The notes under the pieces: generated by a model | Databases searched by the model: none | Told to the model about the DNA's origin: nothing | Seen by the model: the letters and a program-made list of their open reading frames with translations, nothing else | Made by a program: the position numbers and the translations under genes | Assembly: GCA_902773045.1 (NCBI GenBank) | Contig: CACYDE010000079.1 | Span: forward strand, 1-8,874 | Direction: 5' to 3' | Origin: an uncultured Ruminococcus sp. | GTDB lineage: Bacteria > Bacillota > Clostridia > Oscillospirales > Acutalibacteraceae | Length of the DNA: 8,874 nt | Shown here: in pieces, positions 1 through 6,687 of the stretch | How positions within the stretch are numbered: position 1 is the first letter of the stretch | Layout of the letters: each line of letters opens with the position of its first letter

Positions 1-263
1 AAGGGCACGCGCCAATGGGCGTATGTCGAGGACGACAACGCAGCTATGCGCTTACCGGGGCGTCGAACTTGTCTGGATATTTGTTTGGTTTGCTATAGTA
101 TTCCTGCAAAAATTTGCCTTGTGCAGAACAAATTATCCTAAGCATAAATTGAAAATTTATTTCTTCACAGTTCCTAAGAGAATGCTGCTTGCAAAATCAG
201 GGGATATGGGTGACGTCGATAAAGCAGAATCAGATGCTTTATTGAAAGACGATACTGTTTAAG

Positions 264-292
264 TTGTGGATATTGATCGTAAAATGGATAAT
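264..292 (+). promoter_or_regulatory. Candidate sigma-A promoter for plsX
   Basis: A -35-like TTGTGG at 264-269 (3 of 6 matches to TTGACA) is followed after 17 bases by GATAAT at 287-292 (5 of 6 matches to TATAAT). Transcription would start near 299, giving a leader of about 38 bases before the plsX GTG. It is the best promoter-like pair I found in the 300 bases upstream of the gene run, so it may drive plsX and the genes behind it. The -35 is weak and the call rests on spacing and the -10 alone. Confidence 0.4.
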
Positions 293-298
293 TTACAA

Positions 299-310
299 AT
301 CGGCTGAAAT
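299..310 (+). repeat. 12-base word shared with the yhbY leader (copy 1)
   Basis: ATCGGCTGAAAT occurs here and again at 8375-8386. Here it lies 12 bases upstream of AAGGAGAAAT at 323-332. At yhbY it lies 11 bases upstream of the same AAGGAGAAAT at 8398-8407. A second near-match, GATCGTAAAATGG at 275-287 against GATCGTGAAATGG at 8251-8263, also links the two upstream regions. The matches are direct observations; whether they mean shared regulation is not known. Confidence 0.45.
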
Positions 311-319
311 GTACGTACA
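310..319. promoter_or_regulatory. 10-bp perfect palindrome in the plsX leader
   Basis: TGTACGTACA is a perfect 10-bp palindrome between the predicted transcription start and the plsX ribosome binding site, a position where a repressor could act. In Bacillus and relatives, plsX is controlled by the lipid-synthesis repressor FapR. I cannot show that this site matches a FapR operator, and no fapR gene is in the window. A palindrome this short can arise by chance. Confidence 0.25.
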
Positions 320-337
320 AAAAAGGAGAAATGATGT

Positions 338-1342
338 GTGAAAATTGTTGTTGATGCGTTCGGCGGAGATAACGCGCCGGTCGAAATTCTGAAAGGCTGC
401 GTTCAGGCGGCAGAGGAAACAAAAGACATTGAAATTATCGTTACCGGTCCGGAGGACAAGATAAAAACGGCTGCGGACGAAAATCAGATAGATATCTCAA
501 AGCTTTCTGTGAGAAGCTGTGAGGAGATCCTTACCATGGAGGATCACGCAACCGATGTTGTGAAGAAAAAGAAGAATTCTTCGATGGCGGTCGGACTTAA
601 AATGCTTGCGGACGGCGAGGCAGACGCGTTTCTTTCCGCAGGAAACAGCGGTGCGCTTATCACAGGAGCTACGCTTATCGTTAAGAGAATAAAGGGTATC
701 AAGCGTCCTGCTTTCTCTCCGATAATCCCTAAGGCCGAGGGTATGTTTATGCTGATAGACGGTGGAGCCAATGCGGAATGTAAGGCGGATATGCTCCAGC
801 AGTTCGCTGTTATGGGTTCGGTTTATCTTGAAAAAGTTATGGGTGTGAAAAATCCGAGAGTCGGTCTTGCTAATGTCGGAACGGAAGATCATAAGGGAGA
901 TCCTCTCAGATTGGAGACGTTTGCTCTGTTAAAGAACACACCGGTCAATTTTATCGGAAATGTCGAGGGAAGAGATATTCCTCTTGACGGCTGCGATGTT
1001 CTTGTGACCGACGGTTTTACGGGTAATTTAATTCTTAAAACTTATGAGGGCGTTGCTATCGCCTTGATGGATAAGATAAAGAACGTTTTCAAAAAGAGTG
1101 CAAAGAACAAGCTGGCTGCCGCGATGGTTCTCAACGATATGAAGGAGCTTAAAAAATCGGTCGATTCAAACGTTTACGGCGGCGCTCCTATTCTCGGAGC
1201 CGCGAAGCCTGTTTTTAAGGTTCACGGAAACGCAACGGCGGTAACAGTGAAAAATGCGATAGCGCTGACGAAGCAATATGCGGAAACCAACGTGATAAAG
1301 GAAATTGAGGAAACGGTTTCAAAGCTTGACCTTAAGGGGTGA
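338..1342 (+). CDS. plsX: Phosphate acyltransferase PlsX
   Basis: PlsX converts acyl-ACP plus phosphate to acyl-phosphate, which PlsY then uses to acylate glycerol-3-phosphate, the first steps of phospholipid synthesis in most bacteria. It is a peripheral membrane enzyme. The 334-residue product has the usual family length and hallmarks: VDAFGGDNAP at residues 5-14 (the family more often has DAMGGD), SAGNSGA at 100-106, DGGAN at 141-145, GNVEGRD at 207-213, VTDGFTGN at 223-230 and GGAPILGAAKPVFKVHG at 281-297. The GTG start at 338 is the only start that fits: an in-frame TGA lies at 332-334, and AAAAGGAG at 321-328 is well spaced. ATGs at 331 and 334 are in another frame that soon stops. The stop codon sits within the rnc ribosome binding region, suggesting coupled translation. 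No acpP, fabD or fabG follows, unlike in Bacillus. Confidence 0.97.
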   Translation: MKIVVDAFGGDNAPVEILKGCVQAAEETKDIEIIVTGPEDKIKTAADENQIDISKLSVRSCEEILTMEDHATDVVKKKKNSSMAVGLKMLADGEADAFLSAGNSGALITGATLIVKRIKGIKRPAFSPIIPKAEGMFMLIDGGANAECKADMLQQFAVMGSVYLEKVMGVKNPRVGLANVGTEDHKGDPLRLETFALLKNTPVNFIGNVEGRDIPLDGCDVLVTDGFTGNLILKTYEGVAIALMDKIKNVFKKSAKNKLAAAMVLNDMKELKKSVDSNVYGGAPILGAAKPVFKVHGNATAVTVKNAIALTKQYAETNVIKEIEETVSKLDLKG

Positions 1343-1343
1343 T
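1334..1343 (+). promoter_or_regulatory. Ribosome binding site that decides the rnc start
   Basis: AAGGGGTGAT is close to the ideal complement of the 16S rRNA tail (AAGGAGGTGAT). It overlaps the plsX stop codon (1340-1342) and lies a normal distance before ATG 1348. The in-frame GTG at 1339 falls inside this site and so cannot be initiated from it, which argues for the ATG. Confidence 0.7.
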
Positions 1344-1347
1344 TTTG

Positions 1348-2049
1348 ATGTATAAACCTGACAGGACTATAAACCTGAATTCTCTTCAGGAAGAGATCGG
1401 TTACAAATTCAAAAACAAAAGCTTTGTTGTGACCGCGCTCACTCATTCGTCCTTTGCCAATGAGCTGCATGACGGGACAAAGTATAACGAGAGATTGGAA
1501 TTTCTCGGCGACAGCGTTCTCAGTATTGTTGTTTCGGATTATATTTATCTCAATTGTCCCGAACTTCCGGAGGGAAAGCTCACAAAACTCAGAGCTGCGC
1601 TTGTCTGTGAAAAAACGCTTTACGTTTACGCTAAGAAGATACATCTCGGTTCTTACATAAGGCTTTCACGCGGTGAAAAGAGAACGGGAGGCGACGACAG
1701 ACCTTCGATCCTTTCCGACGCTTTCGAAGCTTTGATCGCGGCGATCTATCTTGACGGAGGGATCGAACCTGCGAGAGAATTTATTCTCCGTTTTGTTGTT
1801 CCCGATATCAAAAGCTCCAAGCCCAAGAAATTAAAGGATTACAAGACCGCGCTGCAGGAAATAATCCAGAAAAATCCCGAGGAACGGCTTACATATGTCC
1901 TTGTGAAGGAAACCGGTCCCGATCATGACAAGCACTTCGTTGTGGAGGTTCATCTGAACAGCAATGTGATCGGAAAGGGCGGAGGAAGAAGCAAGAAAGA
2001 AGCCGAACAGCAGGCAGCAAGAGAAGCACTTGAGCTTATGGGTTATTAA
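1348..2049 (+). CDS. rnc: Ribonuclease III
   Basis: RNase III cuts double-stranded RNA, processing rRNA precursors and trimming many mRNAs and antisense duplexes in the cytoplasm. From ATG 1348 the product is 233 residues, typical for the family. The catalytic domain shows the signature ERLEFLGDSVL at residues 48-58 and SDAFEALIAAIYLDGG at 123-138. The metal-binding residues E51, D55, D124 and E127 match E. coli E41, D45, D114 and E117. A double-stranded RNA binding domain follows at about 163-231, with KTALQEIIQ near its start and GKGGGRSKKEAEQQAA at its end. An in-frame GTG at 1339 would add three residues but lies within the ribosome binding site. The gene starts 5 bases after plsX ends and is followed 2 bases later by the radical SAM gene. 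Confidence 0.97.
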   Translation: MYKPDRTINLNSLQEEIGYKFKNKSFVVTALTHSSFANELHDGTKYNERLEFLGDSVLSIVVSDYIYLNCPELPEGKLTKLRAALVCEKTLYVYAKKIHLGSYIRLSRGEKRTGGDDRPSILSDAFEALIAAIYLDGGIEPAREFILRFVVPDIKSSKPKKLKDYKTALQEIIQKNPEERLTYVLVKETGPDHDKHFVVEVHLNSNVIGKGGGRSKKEAEQQAAREALELMGY

Positions 2050-2051
2050 TT

Positions 2052-3047
2052 ATGAAGCACGGTAATATTTCGATTTTTGTTCCGCATAACGGCTGCCCTC
2101 ACCAATGTTCCTTCTGCAATCAGCGCAGTATTACGGGTGTTGTGCATCAGCCCGATGAGGAAGATGTTGATAAAGCGGTCGAACAGGCGCTGAGTTCCCG
2201 AAAAAAATATGATTATGAAATAGCGTTTTTCGGAGGAAGTTTTACTGCGATCGAAAGAGATTATATGATCTCGCTGCTACAAGCCGCGTATAAATACGTT
2301 GAAAATAAGACCGTTCGTGGGATCAGGATATCAACGCGTCCCGATGCGATCGACGACGAGGTAATGTCTGTACTTAAAAGGTATGGAGTTGACGCGGTGG
2401 AACTTGGAGCGCAGAGTATGTGTGATGATGTTCTGCTCATGAATCAGAGAGGTCACACAGCCGAGGACGTCAGAACTGCCTCTTCACTGATAAAGAAATA
2501 TGGGATATCTTTGGGACTCCAGATGATGACCGGGCTTTTCGGCAGCAGCGAGGAGAAGGATATTCTCACCGCAAAAAAAATTATTGAATTAAAACCCGAT
2601 ACCGTTCGTATTTATCCCACAGTTACACTTGGGAAAACTATGCTCGGAGAGCTTTATGAAAACGGCAGATATAAGCCGCAGGAGCTTTCGGAGTCGGTTA
2701 ATCTGTGTGCTTTATTGTTAAAGATGTTTTCGGAAAATAACATAGAGGTTATCCGACTCGGACTGCATTACAGCGAAGAGCTTGAAAAGAGCATGCTGTT
2801 TAATAATTATCACCCGGCGTTCAAGGAACTGTGCGAGAGCAGAATAATGCTTGATGAATTTGTAAAAATTATTTCGGAGGGAAATTTTCAAAAGGGAAGT
2901 CTGCTGAAAGTTTCCGTTAATCCTTCGAGTGTTTCGAAATTTGTCGGTCAGAAAAAGTCCAATATTATTAAGATAAAGGAAATGGGTTTTGATGTAAAAA
3001 TTGTGCAGGACAGAAATTTATCGGCTTATGAATTGTCTGTTGTGTGA
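2052..3047 (+). CDS. Elp3-like radical SAM protein without acetyltransferase domain
   Basis: This 331-residue product has the radical SAM cluster motif CPHQCSFC (C15, C19, C22), which binds a 4Fe-4S cluster that cleaves S-adenosylmethionine. Next come FFGGSFTA at 59-66 (the SAM-contacting GGS), STRPDAID at 94-101, ELGAQS at 117-122, NQRGH at 131-135, MMTGLFG at 158-164 and RIYPT at 186-190. This order matches the Elp3 radical SAM core. Elp3 proper carries a C-terminal GNAT acetyltransferase domain and modifies tRNA wobble uridine. Here only about 140 residues follow RIYPT, with IRLGLHY at 234-240 and NNYHPAF at 251-257 and no acetyl-CoA motif, so the substrate is unknown. The ATG lies 2 bases after the rnc stop with no clear ribosome binding site, implying translational coupling. 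HemN-type coproporphyrinogen oxidase is less likely because the motifs after the cluster are Elp3-like. Confidence 0.88.
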   Translation: MKHGNISIFVPHNGCPHQCSFCNQRSITGVVHQPDEEDVDKAVEQALSSRKKYDYEIAFFGGSFTAIERDYMISLLQAAYKYVENKTVRGIRISTRPDAIDDEVMSVLKRYGVDAVELGAQSMCDDVLLMNQRGHTAEDVRTASSLIKKYGISLGLQMMTGLFGSSEEKDILTAKKIIELKPDTVRIYPTVTLGKTMLGELYENGRYKPQELSESVNLCALLLKMFSENNIEVIRLGLHYSEELEKSMLFNNYHPAFKELCESRIMLDEFVKIISEGNFQKGSLLKVSVNPSSVSKFVGQKKSNIIKIKEMGFDVKIVQDRNLSAYELSVV

Positions 3048-3053
3048 TATAAT
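3045..3053 (+). promoter_or_regulatory. Candidate extended -10 promoter for smc
   Basis: TGATATAAT is a perfect extended -10 (TG-N-TATAAT) overlapping the TGA stop of the radical SAM gene. A weak -35-like TTATGA sits at 3026-3031, 16 bases upstream. Transcription would begin near 3060, about 20 bases before the smc GTG at 3080. This suggests smc can be transcribed separately from plsX. Only the -10 is convincing. Confidence 0.45.
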
Positions 3054-3079
3054 TTATTTTTCCGTCAAGGGGTGAAAAT

Positions 3080-6000
3080 GTGTTATTAAAATCTTTGGAA
3101 ATTCAGGGCTTTAAAACTTTTCCCGATAAAACCAAGCTGACCTTCGATAAAGGGATAACGTCTGTTGTCGGTCCTAACGGCTCGGGAAAAAGCAACATCA
3201 GTGACGCGATCCGCTGGGTTCTCGGCGAACAGTCTCCTAAGGCGCTGAGATGTTCAAAAATGGAGGACGTTGTTTTCAACGGAACGGACAATCGAAAAAA
3301 AGTCGGATATGCCGAAGTTACCCTGACGATAGAAAACCATGACAGATCCCTTCCTTTTGACGGGGACAGCGTTGCGGTCACAAGACGTTATTACCGTTCC
3401 GGCGACAGCGAATATCTGATAAATAAAGCTTCCGTAAGACTAAAAGATATTCATGAGCTTTTCATGGATACAGGACTCGGACGCGACGGATACTCAATGA
3501 TAAGTCAGGGAAAAATAGACAGCATCGTCGCTTCAAAAAGCGAGGACAGGAGGGAGATATTCGAAGAGGCTTCGGGTATCTCGCGTTATCGCTACAGAAA
3601 AACGGAAGCAGAGCGAAAGCTGAATCAGACCGAGGAAAATCTTCTGAGACTTCGAGATATCCTTTCGGAGCTTGAAGACAGAGTCGGCCCGCTCGAAAAG
3701 CAGGCAGCTAAGGCGAAAGCCTATCTTGAATATGCGAAGGAAAAGGAAGGGCTTGAGATCGCGCTTTGGCTTGATACTCTCGAAAAATCGAGCAAGATCC
3801 TCAGAGAACAGGAGGACAAGATCGCAGTCGCGCGCAGTCAGCATGAGAGCGCAGTTAAAACGCTTGAAGAGATAGAAAAGGAAACGGAAACTATCTACAA
3901 TTCCACCGGAGAATTTTCTTCAAAGATGGACGAGATCAGAAGACAGAACTCCGAACTTGAACAGGAGATCGGAGAGATCAGAGCCAAGATCTCGGTTGAA
4001 GAAAATAACATTAAACATAATCTTTTAAGCATCGAACGTTTCAACAGCGATCTGGAGCGAATTGACGCGGTCTGCGAGAATATCAAAAAGGAAACGGAAG
4101 AGAAAAAACAGAAGATCAGGGATTACGAAGAAACTCTCGCCCAAAAAAAAGAAGAATTCAACAAAACGGCTGTTCTTCTTTCCGAACTCGCCGAAGACGA
4201 CGGAAAGAGTTCTTCGCTTCTTAATGAGTATAATTCAACTTTGACCCGTCTTAATATCGAACTTGCCAACGCAAGAGTCGCAAAGATGACCGGTTCGTCT
4301 TCGATATCGGATATCAAATCAAGACTTGCAAATATCGACCAATCGTTATATACTAAAAACAGACAGCTTGACGAGCAAAGGGAAGCTTTTAAAGACTTCA
4401 GTGAGATGCGAAGCGAATCCGCTCAGCAGCTTGTCTCTTTGACAAACTCGGTCAAGGGAGGCGAGCTGATGCTTCTGCAGAAGCAGAAGAAACGTGACAG
4501 CGTCAAAGCGTTGGGAGATAAGCTGACTCTTGATATCAATGAAATTCAAAGACGTATCTCTTTTCTTGAAAATCTTGAACGAAATCTTGAGGGCTTTAAT
4601 CAAAGCGTCAAGGTTGTTGTTAAAGAAGCGAGAAGCGGAATGCTGGGGGGAATTCACGGTCCTGTTTCAAGAGTAATAAAAGTTCCGGCGGAATATGCCG
4701 TTGCGATCGAAACCGCTTTGGGAGCTTCAATGCAGAATATCGTGACCGAAACGGAGGAAGACGCGAAAAAAGCTATTGCTTTTCTTAAAAAGAGGGACGC
4801 AGGCCGTGCGACTTTTCTTCCGATGTCCACGATAAAGGGTAATGAATTGAAAGAAAACGGACTTGAATCATGCCGTGGATTTGTCGGGGTTGCAAGCACG
4901 CTTTGCACGTGTGAAGCGAGATACACCGGGATCCTGCGCTCTCTCCTCGGAAGGATATGTATCGCGGAGGACCTTGACTGCGCGGTTGAAATAGCGAGAC
5001 GTTTCGGATATCGTTTCAGAGTCGTAACTCTTGACGGTCAGGTCGTTAACGCGGGCGGATCATTGACGGGCGGATCACTTAATCGAAAAACAGGACTTCT
5101 CAGCCGTGTCGGTGAGATCGAAAAGGATAAGAAAAAACTCGGAGAACTCAACGAAAAGCTGGAAGAAAACAAAAAAGCTTTCACTCAGAGTCAGTCGGAC
5201 TGCGGAAGCGCAGAAGCGAAGATTGTCGGAATGAGAGCGGAGCTTTCTGCTGCTCAGGAAGAAAAGTTTCGTATCGAAGCAGAATGTAAATCGTCGGAGG
5301 AACAGATCAAAACTCTTTCGGAGTCGATCAAGGAACTCGAAAACGAAAAGCAAATGCTTCTTGTTCGCAGCGGAGATCTGAACGATTCGCTTTCTAAAGC
5401 GGAAACGGAACTTGCAAGGATCGAAAAGGAGATAAAAACGGCTCAGGAAAAAATTGAAACTCTCTCGGGCACGATGGAACAGCAGGGAGAAAAAAGAGAA
5501 TCTCTCACGGCGGAGCTTCAGGATATAAAACTTGAGACTGTGGCTTTGAATAAAGACATAGAGGCATTGCGATCCGAGATCGCGTCTGCGGAGCTTTCCG
5601 GTTCGGATCAGGATTCAAAAAAAGCAGAGATCCTTTCCGAAATAGAAAAAGTTAAAAAGATGAATAAGGAAACCGAAAATACGATATTTTCCTTTAAGAA
5701 TAATGAAACAAAGCTCAGAAGAGATGTTGCATACAATAACGAACGTATAACCGATCTGAGCGCGGAGAGGGCAAAGCTTGAAAAGAGAAATGCGGAACTG
5801 AGAAAACTGGAACGCGAGAAATCCTCCGAAAAGGAAAATATCGGTCAGGAGCTGGCGCGTCTTGAGGAGAGAAAAAATAACCTTAACAAGCAGTATGAAG
5901 ATATTATCCGTAAGCTGTGGGACGAGTATGAACTCACTCCGCGTCAGGCAAAGGAAACGGCAGTCAAGATCGAAAATATATCTGCCGCTCAGAAAAGACT

Positions 6001-6652
6001 GAGTGAACTTAAATCTAAGATCAAAGCCCTCGGAAGCGTTAATGTTGCGGCGATAGACGAATATAAAGAGGTGTCGGAGCGTTACGAATTTATGAAAGCG
6101 CAGGTCGGCGACGTAGAAAAATCAAAGAAGGAGATAATTTCTTTGATAGGCGATCTGACCAAGCAGATGAAGGAAATATTTATCGAACGCTTTGCCATGA
6201 TAAATAAGAATTTCGGCGAAACTTTTAAAGAGCTTTTCGGCGGCGGAAACGCGTCGCTGTCTCTAACGAATGAGGAGGATATTCTTAACAGCGGAATCGA
6301 CATCAAATGTCACCCGCCGGGAAAGCTTGTTTCTCATCTTGAACTTCTTTCGGGAGGGGAAAGGGCGCTGGTTGCGATAGCTCTCTATTTTGCTATCATG
6401 AAAGTAAGCCCTGCGCCGTTTTGTGTTATGGACGAGATCGAAGCGGCGCTTGACGAGGTGAATGTCGACCGTTTTGCTCAGTATCTCAGGAGAATGAACG
6501 ACAACACTCAGTTTATCCTCATCACTCACAGACGAGGAACGATGGAAGAAGCCGACGTTCTTTACGGTGTTACGATGCAGGACGAGGGAATTTCAAAGCT
6601 GCTTGAACTTCATTCAAGCGAAGTTGCGGCAGGATTTACCAATTTAAGGTGA
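3080..6652 (+). CDS. smc: Chromosome partition protein SMC
   Basis: SMC is the ATPase of bacterial condensin. It dimerises through its hinge and, with ScpA and ScpB, extrudes DNA loops and helps segregate chromosomes. The 1190-residue product is full length. An N-terminal ATPase half has Walker A GPNGSGKS at 31-38 and ISQGKID with FEEASGISRYRYRKTEAERKL near 140-180. A long charged coiled coil runs to about 510. The hinge starts near GGIHGPV at 523 and ends with GGSLTGGS at 659-666. A second coiled coil runs to about 1020. The C-terminal half has signature LSGGE at 1090-1094, Walker B VMDEIEAALDE with D1118 and E1119, and switch H1150. The GTG start at 3080 follows AAGGGGTGA and gives the canonical N-terminus MLLKSLEIQGFKTFPDK; an ATG two bases earlier is out of frame. 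ScpA and ScpB are not in this window. No frameshift is apparent. Confidence 0.98.
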   Translation: MLLKSLEIQGFKTFPDKTKLTFDKGITSVVGPNGSGKSNISDAIRWVLGEQSPKALRCSKMEDVVFNGTDNRKKVGYAEVTLTIENHDRSLPFDGDSVAVTRRYYRSGDSEYLINKASVRLKDIHELFMDTGLGRDGYSMISQGKIDSIVASKSEDRREIFEEASGISRYRYRKTEAERKLNQTEENLLRLRDILSELEDRVGPLEKQAAKAKAYLEYAKEKEGLEIALWLDTLEKSSKILREQEDKIAVARSQHESAVKTLEEIEKETETIYNSTGEFSSKMDEIRRQNSELEQEIGEIRAKISVEENNIKHNLLSIERFNSDLERIDAVCENIKKETEEKKQKIRDYEETLAQKKEEFNKTAVLLSELAEDDGKSSSLLNEYNSTLTRLNIELANARVAKMTGSSSISDIKSRLANIDQSLYTKNRQLDEQREAFKDFSEMRSESAQQLVSLTNSVKGGELMLLQKQKKRDSVKALGDKLTLDINEIQRRISFLENLERNLEGFNQSVKVVVKEARSGMLGGIHGPVSRVIKVPAEYAVAIETALGASMQNIVTETEEDAKKAIAFLKKRDAGRATFLPMSTIKGNELKENGLESCRGFVGVASTLCTCEARYTGILRSLLGRICIAEDLDCAVEIARRFGYRFRVVTLDGQVVNAGGSLTGGSLNRKTGLLSRVGEIEKDKKKLGELNEKLEENKKAFTQSQSDCGSAEAKIVGMRAELSAAQEEKFRIEAECKSSEEQIKTLSESIKELENEKQMLLVRSGDLNDSLSKAETELARIEKEIKTAQEKIETLSGTMEQQGEKRESLTAELQDIKLETVALNKDIEALRSEIASAELSGSDQDSKKAEILSEIEKVKKMNKETENTIFSFKNNETKLRRDVAYNNERITDLSAERAKLEKRNAELRKLEREKSSEKENIGQELARLEERKNNLNKQYEDIIRKLWDEYELTPRQAKETAVKIENISAAQKRLSELKSKIKALGSVNVAAIDEYKEVSERYEFMKAQVGDVEKSKKEIISLIGDLTKQMKEIFIERFAMINKNFGETFKELFGGGNASLSLTNEEDILNSGIDIKCHPPGKLVSHLELLSGGERALVAIALYFAIMKVSPAPFCVMDEIEAALDEVNVDRFAQYLRRMNDNTQFILITHRRGTMEEADVLYGVTMQDEGISKLLELHSSEVAAGFTNLR

Positions 6653-6687
6653 TAATAATTATACGATAAAAAGAAAAGGGTGATGGT

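Larger units (their letters stand above)
1..337. other. Upstream region with no recognisable gene
   Basis: No reading frame here gives a protein I recognise. Frame 1 is open from the window edge to a TAA at 139-141, so the tail of an upstream gene cannot be excluded. A frame open to 262 has no ribosome binding site and an odd composition. Visible structure: the first 60 bases are GC-rich and can pair (19-24 with 46-51, and 25-28 with 33-36). Inverted repeats AATTTG/CAAATT lie at 111-116/129-134 and ATAAATT/AATTTAT at 144-150/154-160. From about 264 onward the sequence looks like the plsX promoter and leader. The rpmF gene for ribosomal protein L32, a common upstream neighbour of plsX, is not seen here. 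Confidence 0.5.

Noticed and set aside
144..160. ATAAATT/AATTTAT hairpin followed by TTCTTC as a terminator
   Set aside because: The stem is entirely A-T and the tail is not a T run, so it does not fit an intrinsic terminator.
23..262. 79-codon open frame upstream of plsX containing VPKR, which recalls the start of ribosomal protein L32 (AVPKRK)
   Set aside because: Only four residues match, the zinc-binding cysteine pairs of L32 are missing, there is no ribosome binding site, and the composition is unlike the neighbouring genes.
2573..2580. Run of eight A in the radical SAM gene (and another at 4143-4150 in smc) as possible programmed slippage sites
   Set aside because: Both proteins read through in frame with intact downstream motifs, and A runs are expected in lysine-rich proteins of this base composition.
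2052..3047. Reading the radical SAM gene as hemN or as full-length Elp3
   Set aside because: The motifs after the cluster fit the Elp3 core rather than HemN, and the GNAT domain of Elp3 is absent.
6653..6687. Promoter between smc and ftsY (TTTACC with TTATAC)
   Set aside because: Spacing is 18 bases but the -10 is weak, in an AT-rich gap where such matches arise easily.
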